From Flavobacterium sp. (GTDB lineage Bacteria > Bacteroidota > Bacteroidia > Flavobacteriales > Flavobacteriaceae), in the NCBI GenBank assembly GCA_008501705.1, contig QQUG01000057.1:1-38094 (forward strand): a stretch of DNA of 38,094 nucleotides. The letters are read 5' to 3'. This document shows, piece after piece, positions 10,140 through 19,022 of this stretch. Numbering within the stretch: the first letter of the stretch is position 1; every line of letters begins with the position of its first letter. The position numbers and the translations under genes were made by a program. The notes beneath the pieces were generated by a model, which was given only the letters and a program-made list of their open reading frames with translations, was not told where the DNA came from and made no database searches.

Positions 10140-13100
10140 ATGAAAAACATATTCGGAATAGTAAGCTTTACTCTAATTATTACACTATGCATTCCTACTT
10201 TAGGTCTATCTCAACAGATCGCATGGGAGGAAATTAACGATTTGACTATTGATCCACTAACTAATGAAATAGAGAGTGATTTGGCGAGCGGTGGTGAATC
10301 ATATTCGCTTTCCCATAGCGAATTACGCACCAATGAAACAGGTTACGTTGAGTATACAAACTTTAAATTGAACGGACAGGCCATTGAAACTCAAACGGGT
10401 TTAAATACAATGTCATTTTACTTAACGTATGAGGATGCCTTTAGTTTGTTTGATGTCCACGACAATAGCTATTCATTGTCCTATTACCATCCTTCGAACG
10501 AACTTTATTTCAAAGGGCCAAATGGTAATATCACAGTTCTGTCGAGTGTATCACTACAACAAAGCGACACCATCAGATTGGAAAAATTGGATGCCAATAA
10601 AATATTGTTGAAATACAATGGTACTGAAGAAATAGTTACAGATAACTATATTCAAAATGTAAGGATTGCAATAAGAACGAATACCGATAATGTGTCATTT
10701 ACTATCAACGCGAATAGCTTCACAACGGATACAAATCCGGACATTGCCGTAACAGATTCTGATAGGAATTGGTTATTAACGAAATCATACGACAACTCAG
10801 GTAAAATGCGCACAGCGGACGTTGTATATTTTGATTGCCTTGCTAAACCTACTCAGGTCCTATCTCGAGATTTTCTAACCAATAGAACGTGGGCGTCAGA
10901 AACCCGATACGATATATTCGGCAGACCTGCTTTGGAATCTCTTAGTGCTCCATTAGATGGGACTTCTCAAAATTTCACTTTTGAAGATGACTTTATTCTT
11001 CAATTTGATGGGACTCAAGTGACCAACACAGAATTGGAATGGGACCCAGAGAAACCGCCAGTTCTGGATGATGTGACTACAGGAACTTTAGGTTGGTATT
11101 ACGGTGTGAACAACTCTATTGAACCCTATCAAGACAACGCCTTCGGCCGTCCATATAGTAGAACGGTTTTTGACCAGCTGAATCCTGGAAACGTAAGAAT
11201 GATTTCCGGTGGAAAAATAATGGATTTAAATGGCGACGGTGACATTCTTGATCCTGAAGATGGATTCCCACAAGGCTTCAGCTATGAGATGCCCGCCACC
11301 CAAGAATTGTATTATGCATTTGGAACGGATTACTTCGCAGAGAATTCTGAAGGTTGGTTCCTGGCCAATAATCTAGCACCTTTAACGGACGATCCAAATA
11401 CCAAATTGATTACGCATCGAGCCTATAAAACTGTCGTGATTGATGTAAATGGGAATGAGGTAGTTTCATTCTCAGATTTAGAAGGAAACGTTATGGCTAC
11501 GGCCAGGTCTGGAGGACCAACTAAGTATGAGGTGGTCTCAGTTATAGGTGAACAAGGTTACATTGATGTTCATATCCCAACTGGGATATTGAACTCCGAC
11601 ATTCAATTCCTCGGTGGAACTTCAGGCTATAATATTTGGGACATTAGAACCGGAGATCCCGTGCCTATAACTTCAATGAGCGGTGGTCATGTATACCGCA
11701 TTGAACATAGTGTCTTAGATGGATACAAGACTATGTTAACGATTAATTCATCAGGGAATATAAATCACGACCCTGGTGCAAAAGGTATTCGCTATAAAGT
11801 CAATTATTTTGATTACTCCTTAAATTATCACGATACTGCAAATAATCTTAAGAAATCAATTCAGCCATTAGGATTTGATGTCTCTGCTTTAAACTTGGGA
11901 ACGGGAACTCCAAATCATGGAATGTCCAGTTTATATACTCATAACGCATTGAAAGAACTTAACAATACATCGAGTCCCGATGAAGGCAGTGCCAATTTTA
12001 TCTACCGTGAGGATGGGCAGATTCGATTTTCCAGAAACTCAAAACAACTGGCTCTTGATGAGTTTTCGTACACCAATTATGATAATCGTGCACGCCCCAT
12101 CGAAAGTGGAGTGAGCGAAAGTGAGATTCCTTATTTTCCGGTTGTATCTACACTGATACCTACTTATGTAGTTCAAGATAGTATCTCTTCAGGGCCGGGT
12201 ACATTCACCAAAATAGGAGTAACTAGTTGGAATGACTCTGGAATAGTATCAAATGAAGCCACAGGTAACGGTAACTTTGTGGCCTCGTTTAATTTCAGCA
12301 TTAATACCGAAGGTGTTGTAGGCATTTCTGAAACCAACGCAGATGGTCTATATACCACAATAGAGTACGGCCTCTATTTCTCAAACAACCAAGTCTCCAT
12401 ATTGAGCGAAGGTAAGACGTTAGCTCAAAATGTTACTTATTATTCATCAATCGATGAATTCCACATTGAGCGAAATCACAACGAATTGATGTTTAAGAAG
12501 AATGATGAAGTAATACATCAGTTGATAGCATGGGATGATGAATTGACAACCTTTCCTTCGATGTTAGTGGATGGAACGTTATATACTGAAGGTGCAGCGG
12601 TGACCAATATGGTTATGAGTGAATTAAACGCTGCCCCAAGTACGACACCACCTCCGCCTGGAGATTGGGTAGTGGATCCGTTAACCTGTAAAGAGCAAAC
12701 CTTTTCGGTTTATGATATTAAAGATACGGAAGCACTACAAAGTGCTCTTTATGGATCCTATCCTCCACCTATGGCAGAAACAGTACCCAGGGTACAGCAA
12801 TTTGTAGATGGAAATGTATCTAAAACTTACACAAAGAATCCTGAAACTAACACAACATGGTTCAGCTATGATGTATACGGACGTGTGGAATGGATGGTTC
12901 AATTTGTTAATGGACTGGGTGCAAAGACAATTGATTATGTGTACGATGAAGCAACCGGTGAAATTGAAAAGCTAGTATACCAATTGGAGGACCCAACGGA
13001 AAGATTTGTTCACAGGTATTTGTATAATGAACTGGGGCAGTTAACAAAAGTGGAGACATCACGCGATAATGTTAATTTCATAGAACATGCCCGCTACTTT

Positions 13101-15434
13101 TATTATGAAACAGGAGAATTAAAAAGAGTTGAACTAGCTGAAGGATTACAAGGTATCGATTATACTTATACTTTTAACGGCCAATTAAAAGCCATTAATC
13201 ATCCAGGGTTAAATAGTAGTTACGATCCAGGATCTGACCAAAATGATGCCTTTGGATTCTTAATTGATTATCACGAAAGAGACTACACCCGCACTGGAAG
13301 CAACATAAATTATTCAACCAGTGGAAATGACCGATACGATGGAAACATTAAAGGATTACGATGGGGTACGCAAGGATTGAACTCAGGTGGTACTCAGAAC
13401 AGTTATCTATACGAATACAACAACCGAAATTGGCTGCAAAGCGCTGCCTTCGGTACTGTAAACCTGGGGGGAACGTATTCACCATCGTTAGCCAATGACT
13501 ACAAAGTGTTTAATCTTAACTACGATTCAAATGGCAATATTTTAACGCTAAATAGAAATAAGGGTTCGGGCTTAAGTAATGAAATGGACATACTTCAGTA
13601 CAATTATGATTCCGGCACGAATCAACTAGAATATGTTGATGATACATCCGGAAACTCCGGGAATGATGGTGACATTAAAGATCAAGGTCCTGGTAATTAT
13701 TCATATAATTCCATTGGGCAACTAATACTAAATCAACAGGACGAAATCTCCTATGATTATTATGCCAATGGACTCGTTAAAGTTATTGCTTCTACCGTTA
13801 GCGATAGTGATGAGCAAGTAGAGTTTTACTATGATGACCGAGGGCATAGGATAGAGAAAAAGGTTATTACGGATAGTGGGACTAATCCACAAACATATTA
13901 TGTAAGAGATGCTTCTGGACGACCCATCGCAATTTACAACTTGCCGAATATCCCGGGAAGCAAAACGGTCGTACAGAACCTGGAATATCCAATATATGGA
14001 GAATCTAGGCTCGGATCTGCAGATACCGACAATTTGTTCAAATATGAGCTTGCCGACCATCTCGGAAATGTGAGAGCAGTAATTCAGCGAGATGGTAATT
14101 CAACTATTGTTTACGATGAAGATTTTAACGGGATCTCGTCGGTCCCATTCGGTTGGAGCAGTACGAATACAACATTAAGCATTGATACTACCAATGAGAG
14201 ACTAAAAGCCGAAGTAACTAGTGGTCCTTCAAATTCGATCTCTATAGGATTTCCTGTAACCGCCGGTAATACATACAGTATTGAGTTCGAAGTGGATCTC
14301 GATGAAACTGCCAATCATCTTGAGTATGTGGCTAATACAGGAGGTGTTGGAGTATATACAGTAAACACCGCCACAGAAAATGGATTATATGTTTTTAGCT
14401 ATACAGCATTGAACACAGGTACTTCTTACCTTTCCTTTAACCTAACAAATAATTACGATTTAGTCGAAAACATCTATTATCTAGATAATATAAAAGTTAC
14501 CGATGTAACAACAACCAACACTCCTATTATGTTAGCATATAAGGATTATTATCCCTTTGGTATGCCGATGCCTGGAAGAAATATTGAAGGCGAATATCGT
14601 TACGCCTACCAGGGCCAGGAAAAAGATTCTGAAACTGGGATGGAAGCCTTTGAATTAAGGCTGTGGGATGCACGAATTGGTAGGTGGTTGACTACCGATC
14701 CGGCAAATCAATTTAATTCTCCATATCTTGGAATGGGTAATAACCCGATTACCCGAATAGATCCTGATGGGGGATATTCGCCACCTACAGAATATTTAAA
14801 CGTAGATACAGGAGAAAGAATAAAGGTAAATGACGGAGTTGATCAATTACTTTTCATTAATGATGATTTGTTTCAACAAATAAAACCATTCCATGATGGG
14901 GGTGTTGGTCCACGAAATTATACTGATGAGTATTTAGGTTTATTATTTAGAGCTATCGGAAATGACGCCTTATTCTCTGGGGATCATGCAATGATTAGAT
15001 TTGTACAAAACTTTGATCTCTACAGCGCTGAATTCATTTATTCTCAGATTGATAAATTAGTGCCTAATTATGATCAATACGGACGGGGAGTAAATTATAT
15101 GGCAGAGAAATATGAATCAGTTGATTTTGCATTGAAACTGGTAGCTTGGCGTGACAATATATTGCGACCCGACAACGGTGGAGTAGTAAACAATGCATTT
15201 GAACACCGTGCCGCCACTTTTATATCTACTCGAAGATACGGGTTGTGGCTAGGGACTTCAATTGCTCAATCTAATGAAATACAGAATATTCGAAGAGATA
15301 TTGGCAATTGGAGAGATGGATCAATTCATAGAGCTATATTTGGGTTAGGTGATACTGCTTTTGAATGGAAAGACGTTTATAATAATTTGCTTGGCGCTCA
15401 TGACAGTTTTCATTATTCATTATGGGGAAATTGA
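10140..15434 (+). CDS. Rhs-repeat toxin protein (TcC-like second chain) with unknown C-terminal domain
   Basis: This 1764-aa protein has a Sec signal (cleavage near GLSQQ). An irregular N-terminal half is followed by YD/Rhs repeats at about 900-1320 (YDVYGRVEWMVQF, YLYNELGQLTKVE, YYDDRGHRIEKK, YVRDASGRPIAIYN). A jelly-roll-like insertion sits at about 1324-1460. The Rhs-associated core spans about 1465-1545 (YYPFGMPMPGR, GQEKDSETGMEAFELRLWDA, RWLTTDPA, ending RIDPDGG). In Rhs and TcC proteins this core is an aspartyl autoprotease that releases the tip. The remaining roughly 220 residues have the usual position of a variable toxin. They contain NAFEHRAATF and an E-rich helix loosely like DUF6973-type tips, but I cannot assign an activity. 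The stop overlaps the next start. Confidence 0.88.
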   Translation: MKNIFGIVSFTLIITLCIPTLGLSQQIAWEEINDLTIDPLTNEIESDLASGGESYSLSHSELRTNETGYVEYTNFKLNGQAIETQTGLNTMSFYLTYEDAFSLFDVHDNSYSLSYYHPSNELYFKGPNGNITVLSSVSLQQSDTIRLEKLDANKILLKYNGTEEIVTDNYIQNVRIAIRTNTDNVSFTINANSFTTDTNPDIAVTDSDRNWLLTKSYDNSGKMRTADVVYFDCLAKPTQVLSRDFLTNRTWASETRYDIFGRPALESLSAPLDGTSQNFTFEDDFILQFDGTQVTNTELEWDPEKPPVLDDVTTGTLGWYYGVNNSIEPYQDNAFGRPYSRTVFDQLNPGNVRMISGGKIMDLNGDGDILDPEDGFPQGFSYEMPATQELYYAFGTDYFAENSEGWFLANNLAPLTDDPNTKLITHRAYKTVVIDVNGNEVVSFSDLEGNVMATARSGGPTKYEVVSVIGEQGYIDVHIPTGILNSDIQFLGGTSGYNIWDIRTGDPVPITSMSGGHVYRIEHSVLDGYKTMLTINSSGNINHDPGAKGIRYKVNYFDYSLNYHDTANNLKKSIQPLGFDVSALNLGTGTPNHGMSSLYTHNALKELNNTSSPDEGSANFIYREDGQIRFSRNSKQLALDEFSYTNYDNRARPIESGVSESEIPYFPVVSTLIPTYVVQDSISSGPGTFTKIGVTSWNDSGIVSNEATGNGNFVASFNFSINTEGVVGISETNADGLYTTIEYGLYFSNNQVSILSEGKTLAQNVTYYSSIDEFHIERNHNELMFKKNDEVIHQLIAWDDELTTFPSMLVDGTLYTEGAAVTNMVMSELNAAPSTTPPPPGDWVVDPLTCKEQTFSVYDIKDTEALQSALYGSYPPPMAETVPRVQQFVDGNVSKTYTKNPETNTTWFSYDVYGRVEWMVQFVNGLGAKTIDYVYDEATGEIEKLVYQLEDPTERFVHRYLYNELGQLTKVETSRDNVNFIEHARYFYYETGELKRVELAEGLQGIDYTYTFNGQLKAINHPGLNSSYDPGSDQNDAFGFLIDYHERDYTRTGSNINYSTSGNDRYDGNIKGLRWGTQGLNSGGTQNSYLYEYNNRNWLQSAAFGTVNLGGTYSPSLANDYKVFNLNYDSNGNILTLNRNKGSGLSNEMDILQYNYDSGTNQLEYVDDTSGNSGNDGDIKDQGPGNYSYNSIGQLILNQQDEISYDYYANGLVKVIASTVSDSDEQVEFYYDDRGHRIEKKVITDSGTNPQTYYVRDASGRPIAIYNLPNIPGSKTVVQNLEYPIYGESRLGSADTDNLFKYELADHLGNVRAVIQRDGNSTIVYDEDFNGISSVPFGWSSTNTTLSIDTTNERLKAEVTSGPSNSISIGFPVTAGNTYSIEFEVDLDETANHLEYVANTGGVGVYTVNTATENGLYVFSYTALNTGTSYLSFNLTNNYDLVENIYYLDNIKVTDVTTTNTPIMLAYKDYYPFGMPMPGRNIEGEYRYAYQGQEKDSETGMEAFELRLWDARIGRWLTTDPANQFNSPYLGMGNNPITRIDPDGGYSPPTEYLNVDTGERIKVNDGVDQLLFINDDLFQQIKPFHDGGVGPRNYTDEYLGLLFRAIGNDALFSGDHAMIRFVQNFDLYSAEFIYSQIDKLVPNYDQYGRGVNYMAEKYESVDFALKLVAWRDNILRPDNGGVVNNAFEHRAATFISTRRYGLWLGTSIAQSNEIQNIRRDIGNWRDGSIHRAIFGLGDTAFEWKDVYNNLLGAHDSFHYSLWGN

Positions 15435-15805
15435 TTTTAAAATATATTTCAATAATCTTCATTACAAGTACCTTGCTAAATGGATGTGATCCATTTTGTT
15501 CAGATACTAATGTAGACGAAAAAGATATTGAAGAAATAGAGAGAATTAATTATGGCTTAGATAATTCCTTTGAACTTTCTATTGACAAATGTCTCCCAAA
15601 AGGCTACGTCATTTTAACGACTGAGAAAACCAATAAAATTGATACGATTCAGATTAAAAAAATCTACATTGAGGTCTTAAGAAGCAACCTGAGAACACGA
15701 AGAATGAAAATTTATGAAAATAAGAGGTTTCTATTTGAAGTATATTCCGTGAAGAATGATAAAGACTCACTACAAATTCTATTTTTGAGTCCAGATGATA
15801 TCTAA
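15422..15805 (+). CDS. Small lipoprotein, candidate immunity protein to the Rhs tip
   Basis: This 127-aa protein has a lipobox (STLLNGC, Cys22) followed by an acidic, Lys-rich alpha/beta domain. Its ATG lies inside the last codons of the Rhs toxin gene (13-bp overlap), the classic place for a cognate immunity gene. It resembles nothing I can name. If it is the immunity protein, a lipidated form would act in the periplasm, which would suit a toxin attacking a periplasmic or envelope target, or a protein that blocks the tip before export. The call rests on position and size only. Confidence 0.6.
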   Translation: MGKLILKYISIIFITSTLLNGCDPFCSDTNVDEKDIEEIERINYGLDNSFELSIDKCLPKGYVILTTEKTNKIDTIQIKKIYIEVLRSNLRTRRMKIYENKRFLFEVYSVKNDKDSLQILFLSPDDI

Positions 15806-15827
15806 AATACAAATTGAATTATAACTA

Positions 15828-16478
15828 ATGATTAATAATTCTTTAAAGAGTAAATATTTAGCTCAATATCTGATAATTTGCATTTTCCTATGCTCAATTT
15901 CCTCATTTTCACAAAAAGAATTTACGTTTAATATTCGTGCCGGAATAAATCTTTCAAACTACGTCAATAACACTTTTGGCGCTGATTTTAAGTCTGGAGT
16001 AGGTTTTGCAGTAGGCATAGAAGGAGAATATCTGTTAAACGAAAAATGGTCGTTGATCTCCGGATTGAGTTATGAGAGAAAGACTATTGTTTCAGATTTT
16101 GATGTACAGATCATTCTCCCTGGCGGTGGAGGCCAGCAGATAGTAAATGTGAACGACAAGTTCCACTATAATTATTTGTCTCTTCCGTTAATGGCAAGAT
16201 ACACTCTTAAAGATGGCAAAGTATTCATATTCTTTAACCTAGGAGGTTATGCCGGCTATTTATTAAATGCGAAATTCAATGACGAAGATCAAACCTCCTT
16301 ATATGTTAAGGGTGATGGCGGGCTTGCCGGTGGTATCGGTGTTCTGATACCCGTTTCTGAAAAGAACAATTTCATCATCGAACTTCGAGATCATTATAGC
16401 TTAATCGACATAAACGAGAGTACAACCGAAACGCAAATCAACACCTTTTCTTTACTATTAGGAATATCGTTAAATTAA
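15828..16478 (+). CDS. Outer-membrane beta-barrel protein (PorT/OMP_b-brl_2 type)
   Basis: This 216-aa protein has an N-terminal signal peptide (cleavage near SSFSQ). It then shows the alternating strand pattern of small Bacteroidota barrels: FNIRAGINLSNYV, FAVGIEGEYLLNEKWSLISG, LSLPLMARYTL, FFNLGGYAGYLL, ending with NTFSLLLGISLN. It probably forms an 8-10 strand outer-membrane barrel. The position between the Rhs/immunity pair and three lipoproteins suggests an accessory of the export system, but barrels of this family have no fixed role. Confidence 0.85.
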   Translation: MINNSLKSKYLAQYLIICIFLCSISSFSQKEFTFNIRAGINLSNYVNNTFGADFKSGVGFAVGIEGEYLLNEKWSLISGLSYERKTIVSDFDVQIILPGGGGQQIVNVNDKFHYNYLSLPLMARYTLKDGKVFIFFNLGGYAGYLLNAKFNDEDQTSLYVKGDGGLAGGIGVLIPVSEKNNFIIELRDHYSLIDINESTTETQINTFSLLLGISLN

Positions 16479-16503
16479 CCTCTACAAACTTCAAATCTTC
16501 CTC

Positions 16504-16911
16504 ATGAAATATTTATTATACGCCTTTACGGTTTTCATACTATTATTTACCTTTTCATGCAAAAGTGATGATGACAATGCCGAAAGTGATCCTACGGCTG
16601 AGATTTGTGCTACCGTGATGCAAATCCCAGAGGTCACAATATCTCAAACCTCATTTCAACCGGTAGAAAATAATAATCAACGCGGCTATAGACTAACGGC
16701 TAAAATAACAAACAATACATCGAGCACAGTAAATGGAGAACCAAAATTCATTATGAATATTAACGGGATACCTCATACGATTTCCGGTCCGGGAATATGT
16801 GGTACTATAGGCGCAAATGAAACTTGTGATTATCTTTTTTTCGACAGTAGGAACGCTGGAGAAAATATTGACTTTGGTGCTACTCTCGATTGTTTTGCTT
16901 ACGAACTATAG
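16504..16911 (+). CDS. Lipoprotein of unknown function
   Basis: This 135-aa protein has a lipobox (LFTFSC, Cys19) followed by an acidic linker (KSDDDNAESDP) typical of surface-bound Bacteroidota lipoproteins. The roughly 100-residue Ig-like beta domain contains four or five Cys (for example GPGICGTIGANETCDYLFF), which may form disulfides. The acidic stretch after the Cys resembles a lipoprotein export signal, so the protein may be displayed outside the cell. No function is recognised. Confidence 0.75.
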   Translation: MKYLLYAFTVFILLFTFSCKSDDDNAESDPTAEICATVMQIPEVTISQTSFQPVENNNQRGYRLTAKITNNTSSTVNGEPKFIMNINGIPHTISGPGICGTIGANETCDYLFFDSRNAGENIDFGATLDCFAYEL

Positions 16912-16930
16912 AATTTTGTAAATTATTGGT

Positions 16931-17623
16931 ATGTCAGTTAAGAGATTATTGAATTTGAACCTCGTTTTGTTATTACTTGTAATCAGCTCATGTCAATCAA
17001 TTCAATATTCTAAAACCTCAAATAGATCTTTACCTGAACTTGGGACAATAGGAGTGTTTTCAGACTATCTACTGGAAGAAGTGAATCATCCAAAAACGGT
17101 CGTACAGTTAAGCACCCCAATCAGACTCAAGATCTCTTATGTTACATTCAAAAAGCGTACTCTCTTCAGTAAGCAAGATTCAATAGAAATAAAACAGAAC
17201 CGGGATAGTGTTCTGACCTCGATCGAAATAAAGGATTTTGTTACTTTGTTAAAGCAACTCAATAAGAATAAAGAGGTGTTGTCTTACTTGAAACTGTCAG
17301 AAAATAATTCAATTGTCACTTCAGTTCTTGTGGATCTCCCGGAAGAAATAAAGAGTAAAATTGAGAATTCGGATGAATCATACTTAATTCAATCCAAAGA
17401 GCGTACCTTGTCAATTGAATTAAGAAGAGAGAACGAGATCTTTTACCAAATTGAATTCTCGCAAATGAATATCGTCGACTATGATTCGCACAGTTTTTGC
17501 TGGGGCGTTAAAAGTGGATACAAGGTCGGTATAATGGACCTGGTTCCAAAAGACGTTGATTGCGGCAACAGTACCTATAAATCAGCACGTAAGGCGGAAA
17601 GAAAAAGTCAAATAAAGTTTTAA
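16931..17623 (+). CDS. Lipoprotein of unknown function
   Basis: This 230-aa protein has a lipobox (VISSC, Cys21). The mature part is mainly alpha/beta with a charged C-terminus (KSARKAERKSQ). No family is recognised. The stop overlaps the next ATG as TAATG, the first of three such junctions in a row, which ties this lipoprotein to the FN3-like lipoprotein and to the secretion genes translationally. Confidence 0.75.
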   Translation: MSVKRLLNLNLVLLLLVISSCQSIQYSKTSNRSLPELGTIGVFSDYLLEEVNHPKTVVQLSTPIRLKISYVTFKKRTLFSKQDSIEIKQNRDSVLTSIEIKDFVTLLKQLNKNKEVLSYLKLSENNSIVTSVLVDLPEEIKSKIENSDESYLIQSKERTLSIELRRENEIFYQIEFSQMNIVDYDSHSFCWGVKSGYKVGIMDLVPKDVDCGNSTYKSARKAERKSQIKF

Positions 17624-18558
17624 TGAAATTGAGGCCAATACTTGTATCGATCATTGTATTATTTCTCTATTCCTGTGATGACGGGGGCTTATTAATTGAA
17701 CCGGATATTAGTAATAGAAGTGTTGTTCTGTTGGCACCGGCGGATGGTGTGGAAGTTTCATCAACTACTGTTTTTTTTGACTGGGAAGAAGTGGAAGACG
17801 CAACAAGCTATGAAATTCAAGTAGCAACGCCAGATTTTGATAACACACAGCAGCTATTGCTAAATACAGAGGATTCCATCACTTTCAAAGAGCTAAATAT
17901 GAATGTCGGGAATTATGAGTGGCGTGTTCGTGCTAAGAACAGCAACTATTCAACTGAATATTCTTCTGCCCGGTTTAGTATAGTCCCAGTTCCAAATTTT
18001 TCAGGCAACACGGTACTTTTAATTGCTCCTCAGAACAACTTGGTTACCAACGAAGAATCCCAATTGCTTCAGTGGAATTCTGTGGAAGGGGCAACCTTGT
18101 ATCGAACCCAGGTAATCGAGATCGGTGGAAATGTGTTACAAGAACTGGCAACACAGGACACGACCCTGCAAGTGACTTTTACAGAAGGTGAACGTATATG
18201 GAAGGTTCGAGCAGAGAATGGAATTGAAACAACTTTATACACTGCCAGGAATATCTTAATTGATATTACCAATCCCAATGTCCCCCAATTAACGGCTCCG
18301 GCTGATGGTTCTGTACTAAATTCCCAGGATGTTACTTTTGAATGGACGAGAGACCCTATTTCTGGAAGTAATGAATTGGATAGTTTATTCGTCTACAGGG
18401 ACGTAAATCTTACCGATCTGGTAATAAAAGAGCAGGTCAACTCGCCTTATTCAACTAATCTTGATAATGACGAGTATTCCTGGTTTATGCGAGCATATGA
18501 TGAGGCTGGGAACCTAAGCAACGACAGTGCAGTCTTTAATTTCACAGTAAATGAATAA
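17623..18558 (+). CDS. Lipoprotein with three FN3-like modules
   Basis: This 311-aa protein has a lipobox (LFLYSC, Cys18). Three similar beta-sandwich modules start near residues 33, 126 and 217, each opening with a variant of LLAPADG (VVLLAPADG, VLLIAPQNN, PQLTAPADG). Each follows the pattern xFxWxxV...YEIQVA...YEWRVRA of fibronectin III-like folds. Such rods usually act as spacers or protein-binding arms at the cell surface. It is joined by TAATG to the genes on both sides, so it is probably made in step with the secretion apparatus and could be a pilotin or docking partner. That role is inference. Confidence 0.8.
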   Translation: MKLRPILVSIIVLFLYSCDDGGLLIEPDISNRSVVLLAPADGVEVSSTTVFFDWEEVEDATSYEIQVATPDFDNTQQLLLNTEDSITFKELNMNVGNYEWRVRAKNSNYSTEYSSARFSIVPVPNFSGNTVLLIAPQNNLVTNEESQLLQWNSVEGATLYRTQVIEIGGNVLQELATQDTTLQVTFTEGERIWKVRAENGIETTLYTARNILIDITNPNVPQLTAPADGSVLNSQDVTFEWTRDPISGSNELDSLFVYRDVNLTDLVIKEQVNSPYSTNLDNDEYSWFMRAYDEAGNLSNDSAVFNFTVNE

Positions 18559-19022
18559 TGCTGAAGAACAAAAAAATAACTGCCATTTTACTACCTATTG
18601 TGGTAGTGATTTATGCATTAGTTTTTTTTAGAGTTTTTGATTCGTGCTCATCGGATTCAGTGAATAATCAAAAACTTTCCGCACCTACCTTTACACCACC
18701 TAAATCAAACCCAAAGGAAAAGTTTGATTTATTGCCTGTTGAGAAAGATCCTTTTCTTGGAACCGCATATAGATCATCTGTCCCCGAAAACATCGAACCA
18801 TCTAAAAGGGTCAATAACGTAATCAAGTGGCCCAATATTGAATACCTCGGACTTGTTTCGGATAACAATTCCACGTCAAGGGTATTCATTGTCAAAGTAA
18901 ACGGCCAGCAGATTTTAATGCGAAAAGGGGATGTCGTTGAAGACGTAAGGGTGATTCGCGGAAATAACAGTTATTTAAGGCTTAGTTACCAGGGTCAAAT
19001 CAAAGAATTTGAAAGAATGTAA
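18558..19022 (+). CDS. gspC: GspC/PilP-like secretion linker
   Basis: This 154-aa protein has a single N-terminal transmembrane helix (about 9-26) and a proline-rich periplasmic linker. A C-terminal HR-like domain follows: WPNIEYLGLVSDN, SRVFIVKVNGQQILMRKGD, then VIRGNNSYLRLSYQGQ. In GspC and PilP this domain binds the N0 region of the secretin, linking inner-membrane platform and outer gate. It is short and lacks a PDZ domain, nearer to PilP or minimal GspC. Both ends are TAATG junctions. Its presence supports a true secretion complex with the divergent secretin. Confidence 0.75.
   Translation: MLKNKKITAILLPIVVVIYALVFFRVFDSCSSDSVNNQKLSAPTFTPPKSNPKEKFDLLPVEKDPFLGTAYRSSVPENIEPSKRVNNVIKWPNIEYLGLVSDNNSTSRVFIVKVNGQQILMRKGDVVEDVRVIRGNNSYLRLSYQGQIKEFERM

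Noticed and set aside
12173-14314. Minus-strand frames of 61-110 codons inside the Rhs gene
   Set aside because: Antisense shadows of a gene with clear YD repeats and Rhs core on the plus strand.
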